DNA from: CAYMEV01 sp964389675 [NCBI: uncultured Candidatus Sumerlaeota bacterium]
GTDB lineage: Bacteria > CAYMEV01
DNA length: 64,000 nt
Assembly (NCBI GenBank): GCA_964389675.1
Contig: CAYMEV010000001.1
Coordinates: 149,765-213,764, forward strand
Reading direction: 5' to 3'
Shown here: positions 17,173 through 25,005 of the stretch, piece by piece
Position numbering within the stretch: position 1 is the first letter of the stretch
Layout: each line of letters opens with the position of its first letter
The notes under the pieces: generated by a model
Told to the model about the DNA's origin: nothing
The model's input: only the letters and a program-made list of their open reading frames with translations
Databases searched by the model: none
Position numbers and translations under genes: made by a program

Positions 17173-18597
17173 ATGAAAGTTTTCTTTATCAACCCGCCTT
17201 TCATTAAAAAATTCTCAAGGCCTCAAAGGTCCCCCGCAGTCACCAAGAGTAATACAATGTATTATCCGCTGATGCTTTCTCAGGCTGCAGCAAACCTGAA
17301 ATACCTTGCTTCAATAAATGTCTGCCTTATTGATGCATGCGCAAAAAGCATGACTGAAGAGGAAGTATTTGAAAAGATACCTGAATCGGACGAGAACCTG
17401 GCTGTCATAGAAACATCTACACCAAGCATTGAAAATGATATATCCTTTGCAGAGAGACTGAAGGAAAAGAGGAAAATAAAGACCTTCCTGGCAGGTACCC
17501 ATGTCAGCGTTCTTAAAGATAAGATATTAAAAGACAGCAGGATTGACGGCTTATTTACCGGAGAATGGGACAGGACTATCATGGATATGCTTGATAAAGG
17601 CATTGAAAACACGGGCGGAATTATATATAGAAAGGAAGAAGAAATTATAGATACCGGAGAACCCGATGTTTTTGAAAACCTTGATTCATTACCCTTTGTA
17701 TCAAGGATATACAGGGAATTTCTGGATATAAAAGACTATTTCAATCCAAATGCCAGGTTTCCCATGGTGACTATCTCTACATCAAGAGGGTGCCCTTTCA
17801 CCTGCAGGTTCTGCCTTTATCCCCAGACATTCTTCAGGGCAAAGATAAGAAGAAGAAGCATTGATCACATTCTCAAAGAGATTGATTATATACTAAAAGA
17901 GCTTAAGCCTGCTTCAATATTCTTCGAGGATGACTGCTTCACATACGATAAGGAATTTGTCAGAGATTTCTGCAAAGAGATAATAAAAAGATATAAAAAG
18001 CCTTTCAAATGGACTGCAAATGCACGTGCAGACCTGGATTATGAACTGCTTGCCCTGATGAAAAAAGCGGGGCTGACAGTGCTTTGTGTCGGATATGAAA
18101 GCGGCAATCAGAAGGTTCTGGACTGGATAGACAAGAAGATCACCGTGGAAAGGATGATAAGATTCAGCGAATCCGCAAAAAAAGCAAAAGTACTGGTACA
18201 TGGCTGTTTTGTCCTGGGGGCTCCGTTCGAGGACTTTGACAGCCTGAAAAAGACACTGGATCTAGTGCTCAGGGTCAGGCCTGATACAATCCAGGTCTAT
18301 CCGATAATTGTATACCCGGGGACAAAAATATATCAGGAATACGAATACCTGGGGCTTCTTGAATTTGAAACCTACAGGGACTGGCTTACAGAAAAAGGTC
18401 TTCTGAATACAACCATCAGGACAAAACATCTATCAAAAAAGGACCTTATTGATTATACATATCTCATAAGGAAAAAATTCTACCTCAGGCCGTCATATAT
18501 AATAAAAAAAGGATTTTCAACAATTTTAAACCCCAGGGAATTTTCAAGGACATTCAAGGCTTTCAAGGCTTTCTGCAGGTTCATAAAAAACAGGTAA
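17173..18597 (+). CDS. B12-binding-domain radical SAM protein
   Basis: This 474-residue protein has an N-terminal region of about 170 residues shaped like a cobalamin-binding Rossmann domain (FINPPF, AAANLKYLA, VIETSTPS). The radical SAM core follows, with TSRGCPFTCRFC, where Cys-x3-Cys-x2-Cys binds the 4Fe-4S cluster. ARADLD, YESGN and HGCFVLGAP are typical of the BchE/HpnP/P-methylase class. Substrates of such enzymes include lipids, pigments and antibiotics, and this one cannot be identified. Its position directly behind the glycosyltransferase fusion hints at an envelope lipid or glycan. Confidence 0.87.
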   Translation: MKVFFINPPFIKKFSRPQRSPAVTKSNTMYYPLMLSQAAANLKYLASINVCLIDACAKSMTEEEVFEKIPESDENLAVIETSTPSIENDISFAERLKEKRKIKTFLAGTHVSVLKDKILKDSRIDGLFTGEWDRTIMDMLDKGIENTGGIIYRKEEEIIDTGEPDVFENLDSLPFVSRIYREFLDIKDYFNPNARFPMVTISTSRGCPFTCRFCLYPQTFFRAKIRRRSIDHILKEIDYILKELKPASIFFEDDCFTYDKEFVRDFCKEIIKRYKKPFKWTANARADLDYELLALMKKAGLTVLCVGYESGNQKVLDWIDKKITVERMIRFSESAKKAKVLVHGCFVLGAPFEDFDSLKKTLDLVLRVRPDTIQVYPIIVYPGTKIYQEYEYLGLLEFETYRDWLTEKGLLNTTIRTKHLSKKDLIDYTYLIRKKFYLRPSYIIKKGFSTILNPREFSRTFKAFKAFCRFIKNR

Positions 18598-18640
18598 TTA
18601 TAAGAAATAAATATCCCCGGCTACTCTCTGCATTTTTTTT

Positions 18641-18669
18641 TTGACATTAAAATCATTCAAGGCAATAAT
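18641..18669 (+). promoter_or_regulatory. Candidate sigma-70-type promoter for hydBGDA
   Basis: TTGACA (18641-18646), a 17-base spacer and AATAAT (18664-18669) lie about 140 bases before hydB. A run of ten T residues (18633-18642) just upstream could be the tail of a terminator for the preceding operon, although no strong stem is visible before it. The rest of this 215-base gap is AT-rich with no other feature seen. Confidence 0.5.
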
Positions 18670-18812
18670 TTATTATGCTTTGTTTTTGTTGTCGGTTTCA
18701 TCTGGAAGAAACATCCTCAGAAAGTAAGACATTTAGATTAAAAAATGCTTTTACAAAGATTTTAAAATATCTTAATAAAAACCAAAAATCCTCTTAACAG
18801 GTAGGTAGAACT

Positions 18813-19850
18813 ATGCAAAATGTTATTCTAAAAAAGGAAAACTTTGATTCTTTCATCAAAGTGATTATGAAGCAGAAGAGGCTTGTCGGTCCGGTAAAAA
18901 AGGGTCTTAAAAGCTATTCCTTCCAGGATATCCATGACAGCAGTGAAATAGCTTTGAATTATATCCCCACAATCCTCCCTCCGAAAAAATACTTTATGCC
19001 TCAGGAGGAGACTTTCCTGCAATACGACAAGTCAGGCGGGGAAAACACCCAGGGTATTATTGAATATGATGATATCATCATATTCGGCGTTCACACCTGC
19101 GACCTTGCAGGAATTCAGGCTCTCAATGTGGTATTCCAGGAACCACCGAAGGACCTGAATTATCTCTACAAAAAGAACCACATAACAATCATCGGCCTTG
19201 AATGCAATGATTACTGTGATGAACATGCATCCTGCGCGCTGATGAACAACCATATCCCTACAGGCGGATATGACCTTTTCTTCACTGATCTTCAGGATTA
19301 TTTCTTTGTTCATATCAATACTGATGAAGGTGAAAAGATCGTTAAATCAGCCGGCTGCTTTGACAGGGCTGAAAGCCACCATCATAAGGCACTTCAGGAC
19401 CTCAGGGAAAAGAAAAAAGAAATATTCAAAAGGGAAGTTGATGTCAAGCTTGAGGATATTTCCAGGATATTTGACAGGGCCTATAACTGCAGTGTATGGG
19501 AAAAGCTTGGAGAAAAATGCCTTGCATGCGGAAACTGCACAAATGTATGCCCGACCTGTTATTGCTTCGATGTCATTGACGAATTAAACCTCGATCTTAA
19601 TACAGGAAGGAGATACAGGGTCTGGGATTCATGCCAGGCCCAGCCGTTCGCCAGGATAGCAGGTGATGAAAACACCAGGGAAAATCGTTCGGAAAGGCAG
19701 AGGCACAGATTTTTCAGGAAATTCAACTATCAGAACGATAAGTATTTCAGGTATTTCTGCACAGGCTGCGGAAGATGTTCAAGGACATGCATGGCAGGAA
19801 TTGACCTGAAAGAGACCCTTAATGAAATTATTAAGGAGGTAGGAGCGTAA
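18813..19850 (+). CDS. hydB: Sulfhydrogenase/NADP hydrogenase beta subunit, 4Fe-4S protein
   Basis: This 345-residue protein carries two ferredoxin-type clusters near the C terminus: CLACGNCTNVCPTCYC and CTGCGRCSRTCMAG. Earlier conserved motifs include GVHTCDLAGIQALN and GLECNDYCDE. This is the layout of the beta subunit of group 3b hydrogenases (HydB of Pyrococcus), related to anaerobic sulfite reductase subunit A. It passes electrons between the hydrogenase dimer and the flavin subunit. It is the first gene of a four-gene operon, and its stop overlaps hydG (TAATG). Confidence 0.93.
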   Translation: MQNVILKKENFDSFIKVIMKQKRLVGPVKKGLKSYSFQDIHDSSEIALNYIPTILPPKKYFMPQEETFLQYDKSGGENTQGIIEYDDIIIFGVHTCDLAGIQALNVVFQEPPKDLNYLYKKNHITIIGLECNDYCDEHASCALMNNHIPTGGYDLFFTDLQDYFFVHINTDEGEKIVKSAGCFDRAESHHHKALQDLREKKKEIFKREVDVKLEDISRIFDRAYNCSVWEKLGEKCLACGNCTNVCPTCYCFDVIDELNLDLNTGRRYRVWDSCQAQPFARIAGDENTRENRSERQRHRFFRKFNYQNDKYFRYFCTGCGRCSRTCMAGIDLKETLNEIIKEVGA

Positions 19851-20686
19851 TGAATACAGTTTTTGTCAAAGACTCGGAATATGTGACAAAAAAGGGAAAG
19901 ATACTTGACACAAAACAGCTTACTTCCATGGAGAGATACTATAAAATAGAGCTCCCCGGAGGAGAAGACCTTAAGCATGAACCAGGCCAGTTTGTCCAGG
20001 TATCCCTGTGCGGTGTCGGAGAAGCCCCCATCTCAATATCCTCAAGCCCCACTCAGTATGGTTCATTCGAGCTTGTAGTCAGAAAAGTGGGAAGATTCAC
20101 CAGCGCATTGAGCAAACTTGATGCGGGAGATGAACTGGGCATCAGGGGGCCTTACGGAAATGGCTTTCCCATCAGGGTACTTGAAGGCAATGACCTTCTC
20201 TTTATTGCCGGCGGTATTGGCATTGTCCCTTTAAGGTCGCTTATCAACTATGTGATCGACAATAGAAGGGATTTTGGAAAGGTGACCATACTCTTCGGGT
20301 GTAAAACGCCTGGAGATATGCTTTTTTCAGATGAATTTGAAACATGGGAAAACAGGCTTGACCTTGAATTCAAATGCACCGTTGATAAGGGGGATCCCTC
20401 ATGGAAAGGTAACGTAGGCCTTATTACCGGGCTCATCCCAGGTATTAACCTTACACCGTCAAAAACATTCGCTATTGTATGTGGTCCTCCAATAATGTAT
20501 AAGTTTGTAATTAAAGAACTTATCAATAAGGACATACCGGAGCGTCAGATATTCCTGTCACTTGAGAACCACATGAAATGCGGTATCGGCAAATGCGGGC
20601 ACTGTCAGATCAACGATCTTTACTGCTGCAAGGACGGTCCTGTCTTTAGCTATGATCAAATAAAAAATAAGGAAGAGGCAATTTAG
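19850..20686 (+). CDS. hydG: Sulfhydrogenase gamma subunit, FAD/NAD(P)-binding
   Basis: This 278-residue ferredoxin-NADP reductase-like protein has an FAD domain (EPGQFVQVSL, ISISSSPTQYG), an NAD(P) domain (LLFIAGGIGIVPLRSL, FGCKTPGDMLF, VCGPPIMYKF) and a C-terminal 2Fe-2S motif, MKCGIGKCGHCQINDLYCCKDGPVF. The same order occurs in HydG of group 3b hydrogenases and in dihydroorotate dehydrogenase electron-transfer subunits. It exchanges electrons with NAD(P)H and so makes the hydrogenase soluble and bidirectional. Whether it prefers NADH or NADPH cannot be read safely from the sequence. Confidence 0.93.
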   Translation: MNTVFVKDSEYVTKKGKILDTKQLTSMERYYKIELPGGEDLKHEPGQFVQVSLCGVGEAPISISSSPTQYGSFELVVRKVGRFTSALSKLDAGDELGIRGPYGNGFPIRVLEGNDLLFIAGGIGIVPLRSLINYVIDNRRDFGKVTILFGCKTPGDMLFSDEFETWENRLDLEFKCTVDKGDPSWKGNVGLITGLIPGINLTPSKTFAIVCGPPIMYKFVIKELINKDIPERQIFLSLENHMKCGIGKCGHCQINDLYCCKDGPVFSYDQIKNKEEAI

Positions 20687-20687
20687 T

Positions 20688-21434
20688 ATGAGTAAGCCAA
20701 AAATAGCGTTTTTTGATTTTGCTTGTTGTGAAGGATGCCAGCTCCAGATCGCAAATATAGGTGAATTGCTCCTTGATGTACTGGAACTGGTAGATGTAGT
20801 GGAATTCAGAGAGGTAATGTCTGAAAAGTGGGAAGGCATGCTGGATGTAGCAGTCGTTGAAGGAAGCATCACAGATAATCATGCTGTAGAAAGAATTAAG
20901 AAGATCAGAGAAAGATGCAAAATACTGATAGCCTATGGCGCCTGCGCTACTATAGGTGGTGTCAATGGCATGAAGAACAATTTTGACCTTACAGATATCA
21001 AGGAATATGTCTACGGTGATAAGCATAAGTATTTTGACAGCATCCCTACAAGGCCTGTTTCAGATGTCGTACCGGTTGATTACTATGTCCATGGATGCCC
21101 GATATATCCTCCTGAATTTATAAAGGTACTGAAATCTGTACTCCAGGGCATTAAATACATAGTCCCCGATCATTCAGTCTGCCAGGAATGCAAGCTCAAT
21201 GAGAATGAATGCCTGTTTGAAAAGGGTATAGTCTGCCTGGGGCCGATTACCCGTGCAGGATGTAATTCATGGTGTCCGAATAACGGAAATATCTGTTACG
21301 GCTGCAGGGGAATGGTCAGCAATCCAAATACAAAGGGAGCTACAGATGTCCTTAAAAAATACAGGATATCAATGGATTATATAATTAATAAATTTCATAT
21401 GTATAATACATGCAGGGAGCAGAAAGATGAGTAA
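20688..21434 (+). CDS. hydD: [NiFe] hydrogenase small (delta) subunit
   Basis: This 248-residue protein begins IAFFDFACCEGCQLQI, which holds the first cluster cysteines of the small subunit. GACATIGG, VHGCPIYPPE and a cysteine-rich tail (CQECKLNENECL, CLGPITRAGC, CYGCRG) follow and give up to three 4Fe-4S clusters. There is no Tat signal peptide, so the enzyme is cytoplasmic, as expected for group 3b. It pairs with the large subunit encoded next, whose start lies eight bases inside this gene. Confidence 0.94.
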   Translation: MSKPKIAFFDFACCEGCQLQIANIGELLLDVLELVDVVEFREVMSEKWEGMLDVAVVEGSITDNHAVERIKKIRERCKILIAYGACATIGGVNGMKNNFDLTDIKEYVYGDKHKYFDSIPTRPVSDVVPVDYYVHGCPIYPPEFIKVLKSVLQGIKYIVPDHSVCQECKLNENECLFEKGIVCLGPITRAGCNSWCPNNGNICYGCRGMVSNPNTKGATDVLKKYRISMDYIINKFHMYNTCREQKDE

Positions 21435-22752
21435 CAGGAATCTAAATATAAATGTAGAATACCTCACAAGGGTTGAGGGCCACGGCAATATTGTAGTTGA
21501 TGTCAAGAACGGCGAATTATTGAAATGCCAGCTTCAGATAGTTGAATCACCCAGGCTTTTCGAGGGGATGCTCAGGGGCAGGTCTATTTTTGAAGCACAG
21601 CATATAACATCGAGGATCTGCGGTATATGCTCATGCGGTCATTCACTTGCCTCCATCCAGGCTGCTGAGGATGCAATATCTTTCATTCCTTCCGAGCAGA
21701 CACAGGAGCTTCGAAAACTGCTCCTGCACATGGAGACTCTTGACAGCCACATCCTCCATATATATATCCTTGTCGCGCCGGACCTCCTCGGGGTAAAAAG
21801 CTTCGTACCGCTTATAAAGACCCATAATACAGTGGTAAGAAGGGCTCTCAGGCTTAAAAAGAGCTGTAATGACATATGTGATATTCTGGTTGGAAGGCAT
21901 GTACATCCAATATCAGCAATTGTAGGCGGCTTTACAAAACTTCCGCGCAAAAATGATCTGGACAGGATGCTGGAGATCCTCTATGTCATGAGAGATGATA
22001 TGGATGAGACCCTTGAACTTGCAAAAACACTTAAATTCCCGGAATTCGAGAGAGAAACGGAATATATCGCCCTGGTCAATGATTCTGAGGAATATCCTTT
22101 CCTGTGCGGAGATGTCGGTTCATCTGACAATCACAGGTACAGCAAGTCTGAATACAGGGATCTGACAAATGAATTTATCGTTCCGCATTCCAGTGCTAAG
22201 CATACCAGAAACAAAAGGGAATCCTATGCTGTTGGAGCACTTGCAAGGTATAACCTGAATTATCATAAATTGAACAGGAAGGCAAAACAGGCCGCAGAAT
22301 CGCTTGGCCTGCCGCCAAGGCTTACAAATCCATATCTAAATACTGCTGCACAGCTAATTGAATGTGTTCATGCAATTGAAGACAGCATAAGGATAATACA
22401 GGAATATAAGGAAAAGGGGATCGATTATCAGCAGGAGATTACTGTAGGGCTTAATGAAAATGGCACAATTCCCGTGGTTAAGGGAGAGGGATTTGGTGCT
22501 GTTGAGGTTCCGAGGGGTATCCTTTTCCATAATTACAGGGTTGACGAGAAGGGTACGATCACGGATGCCAATTGTATTATACCGACAAATCAGAACTGCA
22601 ACAATATTGAATGGGATATGAAAAAGCTGATTCCTGAGATCATGCATAAGACAGACGAGGAGATAGAACTTCTGCTTGAAATGCTTGTGCGTGCTTATGA
22701 TCCATGTATTTCATGCTCTGCTCATTTTCTGGACATAGAGCTGATACGCTGA
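21427..22752 (+). CDS. hydA: [NiFe] hydrogenase large (alpha) subunit, group 3b type
   Basis: This 441-residue protein shows the N-terminal nickel motif SRICGICSCGH and the C-terminal motif DPCISCSAH, giving the four cysteines that bind Ni and Fe. RVEGHG is near the start. Only eight residues follow the last His, so any peptide removed by the maturation protease is very short, as in archaeal group 3b enzymes. No maturation genes (hypA-F or endopeptidase) lie in the window. The enzyme makes or consumes H2 with NAD(P)H and, in relatives, can reduce sulfur. Confidence 0.95.
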   Translation: MSNRNLNINVEYLTRVEGHGNIVVDVKNGELLKCQLQIVESPRLFEGMLRGRSIFEAQHITSRICGICSCGHSLASIQAAEDAISFIPSEQTQELRKLLLHMETLDSHILHIYILVAPDLLGVKSFVPLIKTHNTVVRRALRLKKSCNDICDILVGRHVHPISAIVGGFTKLPRKNDLDRMLEILYVMRDDMDETLELAKTLKFPEFERETEYIALVNDSEEYPFLCGDVGSSDNHRYSKSEYRDLTNEFIVPHSSAKHTRNKRESYAVGALARYNLNYHKLNRKAKQAAESLGLPPRLTNPYLNTAAQLIECVHAIEDSIRIIQEYKEKGIDYQQEITVGLNENGTIPVVKGEGFGAVEVPRGILFHNYRVDEKGTITDANCIIPTNQNCNNIEWDMKKLIPEIMHKTDEEIELLLEMLVRAYDPCISCSAHFLDIELIR

Positions 22753-22776
22753 CAAAAAGCATTTTATAGAAACCGC

Positions 22777-22804
22777 CCGGCCCTGGCTTAGTCTCCAGGG
22801 CCGG
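22777..22804. terminator. Strong hairpin between convergent hydA and fdhD
   Basis: A perfect 10-bp inverted repeat CCGGCCCTGG / CCAGGGCCGG has an eight-base loop. It sits in the 127-base gap where the hydrogenase and formate operons converge. Neither side has a clean T-tract, so it may act as a shared barrier to both transcripts rather than a classical intrinsic terminator. Confidence 0.65.
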
Positions 22805-22879
22805 ATATATCATTCCTGCACGGAACAGCCTTCTCCTGTAATTCTTAAATGCAGGGAATATCCAATCCATTAAAAGGTA

Positions 22880-23605
22880 TCAGGTATAGATGTTGAACCT
22901 TTTATTCCTCGAGAAACCTATTATTTTCAGGTTATATAGCATTGCCATGTTTATGGCTGAATATGTTACCGCTGATCGTGATACAAGCAGGGGGATCTTA
23001 GCCCTGACGACCTTTTTGACAATCTCTGAGGAAAGCCTTCCTGTTGTAAGCATCATATGCCCTTGTGGCTTAATATTATTTTTCAGGATAAATCCAATGA
23101 TCTTATCAACAGAATTATGCCTTCCAATATCTTCAAATGATACGATAAATCTTTCCTCCTGAAATAAAGCTGCAAGATGTGTACACCCGGTATCTTCGAA
23201 GTATTGCCCTCTTTTCAGAAATTGAGCGGTATTTCCAATTATGACATGAGTATCCGGATTGTAACTGTCCTTTATCGGTGATAATTCTTCAAAGGCTTCA
23301 CCTGAAGAAAAACACGAAGAAACCAGGGAAAATTGATCAGGGGTTTTCAAACCCTCGCGCAGTCTGATTCTTGCTTCGTAATCCTTCATCTTTATTTCAA
23401 GAACATCATCCATGCAGGAAATGAAAAAATTGGTAAAAAGATATCCATAGACGAAATATTCAATGAATTCGGGTAATAATCGGACAGAATATGTTTTTTC
23501 CCCTATGATTATATTGAGGTTCTTTTCCTCTATGACCTTGTCTTCTTTGTCTTGATAAGAACGATCTTTATATTGCTTTATCGAGACACTTTTTATAAAA
23601 TCCAT
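22880..23605 (-). CDS. fdhD: Formate dehydrogenase sulfurtransferase FdhD
   Basis: This 241-residue protein has the FdhD core: EEKNLNIII near the start, the SSCFSSGEAF loop, AALF, then EDIGRHNSVDKIIGFIL, TTGRLSSEIVKK and SRSAVTYSAINMA. FdhD moves sulfur from the cysteine desulfurase to the molybdenum cofactor of formate dehydrogenase. E. coli FdhD uses a Cys-x-x-Cys loop, and here the second Cys is Ser (CFSS). It is the last gene of the formate operon and overlaps mobA by 38 bases. Confidence 0.93.
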   Translation of the reverse strand: MDFIKSVSIKQYKDRSYQDKEDKVIEEKNLNIIIGEKTYSVRLLPEFIEYFVYGYLFTNFFISCMDDVLEIKMKDYEARIRLREGLKTPDQFSLVSSCFSSGEAFEELSPIKDSYNPDTHVIIGNTAQFLKRGQYFEDTGCTHLAALFQEERFIVSFEDIGRHNSVDKIIGFILKNNIKPQGHMMLTTGRLSSEIVKKVVRAKIPLLVSRSAVTYSAINMAMLYNLKIIGFSRNKRFNIYT

Positions 23606-24188
23606 TGAGTTTCACCAAATCTCCCTTTGTATTTATATTAATGAAGCTTTCACCATCCCGGTCATATTCTCCCCAGATTGTTTCATCAATATCAAAAATG
23701 CTGAGATTATTAAAGAGATCTGATATTTTGTATGCTTTCCTGATTATCTGCGCCTCTGCAAAATTAATAATAGCACGGGAATATACTGCAAATAACGGCT
23801 CGTAGAATCCATTGTTCACAGGAACAAAAACATCTGCATCCACGTATTCAACCAGGCTGAGCATTTTTTCAAGGAGAGCTGTTTTTATAAAGGGCATATC
23901 TCCGCCGAGAACAAATATATAATTGCTGTTGATTCTTTTCAATGCAGTATATATGCCGCCTATAGGGCCAAGGCCAGGCCTGATGTCCCGGAATGAGAGT
24001 ATATCCCTGTCTGTATATTTTTCTCCGATTATATAAACAGGAAAGGAAGGGGGGACCAGATCCAGGACTGTGTCCAGGATAGACTTGTTATCTATCTTGA
24101 ACGTCAGCTTATTCTGACCAAAACGGGAACTTAACCCCCCCGTTAAAATAGCAAAAGAAATATTATTTACACTCTTCCTGCTGTCCAC
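23568..24188 (-). CDS. mobA: Molybdenum cofactor guanylyltransferase
   Basis: This 206-residue nucleotidyltransferase has ISFAILTGGLSSRFGQNK (the LxGG-xSxRxGxxK GTP-binding signature), RPGLGPIGGIYTAL and FVLGGDMPFI, with the metal-binding GDMP. It attaches GMP to molybdopterin to give the bis-MGD cofactor that formate dehydrogenase needs. Its place between focA and fdhD fits a dedicated cofactor function. Both ends overlap neighbouring genes. Confidence 0.92.
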   Translation of the reverse strand: MDSRKSVNNISFAILTGGLSSRFGQNKLTFKIDNKSILDTVLDLVPPSFPVYIIGEKYTDRDILSFRDIRPGLGPIGGIYTALKRINSNYIFVLGGDMPFIKTALLEKMLSLVEYVDADVFVPVNNGFYEPLFAVYSRAIINFAEAQIIRKAYKISDLFNNLSIFDIDETIWGEYDRDGESFININTKGDLVKLNGFYKKCLDKAI

Positions 24189-24993
24189 TCTTCTTTAAAT
24201 AAGCCCAGAAATAGAATGTTGCGACGAAAAAGGCACCGCCTATAATATTGCCTATAGTTACCGGTATAAAATTCTTGATTATCATATTCTGTATGGTGAG
24301 TGTGCTTACATCTATGTTGCCTGCGAGTTCTGTTCCCTTAAGGAATAAACCCATCGGAATAAAATAAAAGTTCGCGACAATGTGCTCAAATCCTGAGGCA
24401 ACAAAGGCCATGATCGGGAAATATATTGCAAATACTTTTCCCACGACGTCGTTTGAGGCTATAGCCATCCATACAGCAAGGCAGACAAGCCAGTTACAGC
24501 CAATAGCACGGACCAGTGCCGGCCAGAAATCGAGGTTGACTTTGCCAACTGCTATATTAACTGCAAATTCACCCCAGCCTCCACTTGCCCAAATCTTTGA
24601 CACATACATCAAATAAGCAATGAAGAAAGCACCAATGAAATTTGCCAGGTAGACTATTCCCCATTTTGACAGGACCTTTCCAAGAGTAGCTCTTTTCTCA
24701 TAGGCTGCAAGAACCATAAGGTTATTTCCAGTAAAGAGTTCAGCACCTGCAATGACAACAAGCATGAGTCCTACGCTAAACACAGATCCCATCAGGAATT
24801 TCTGAAAACCAAGACCTAATGCTTCTTTAACACCAAGGCCTGCCATTGTAGCAAGCTCACCGCCAAAACCGATATATGCGCCTGCTAAAAATCCCAGAAG
24901 CGCAATCCGCCACCAGTCACCAATGGCTTTCTTGACACAGATTTCTTTTGAGAACGTCTCCGCCACAACGGCCGGAGATTTGAAGTTTGACAT
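24163..24993 (-). CDS. focA: Formate/nitrite transporter family channel
   Basis: This protein of about 276 residues has six membrane segments and FNT-family motifs: GAYIGFGGELAT, GAELFTGNNLMV, NFIGAFFIAY, CNWLVCLAVW and GFEHIVANFYFIPMG, where His is the central channel histidine. FNT channels pass formate (or nitrite) together with a proton. With formate dehydrogenase genes on both sides of the operon, formate is the likely substrate. The start at 24993 is preferred because AAGGAGG is seven bases upstream, and the ATG at 24999 touches it. Confidence 0.94.
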   Translation of the reverse strand: MSNFKSPAVVAETFSKEICVKKAIGDWWRIALLGFLAGAYIGFGGELATMAGLGVKEALGLGFQKFLMGSVFSVGLMLVVIAGAELFTGNNLMVLAAYEKRATLGKVLSKWGIVYLANFIGAFFIAYLMYVSKIWASGGWGEFAVNIAVGKVNLDFWPALVRAIGCNWLVCLAVWMAIASNDVVGKVFAIYFPIMAFVASGFEHIVANFYFIPMGLFLKGTELAGNIDVSTLTIQNMIIKNFIPVTIGNIIGGAFFVATFYFWAYLKKSGQQEECK

Positions 24994-25005
24994 AACCATT
25001 CCTCC

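Noticed and set aside
21639-21950. A 103-codon antisense frame inside hydA
   Set aside because: It is a shadow of the hydrogenase gene with no ribosome site or similarity.
22777-22804. Operator for a regulator of hydrogenase or FDH
   Set aside because: The palindrome lies at the 3' ends of both operons, so a terminator or barrier role is more likely.
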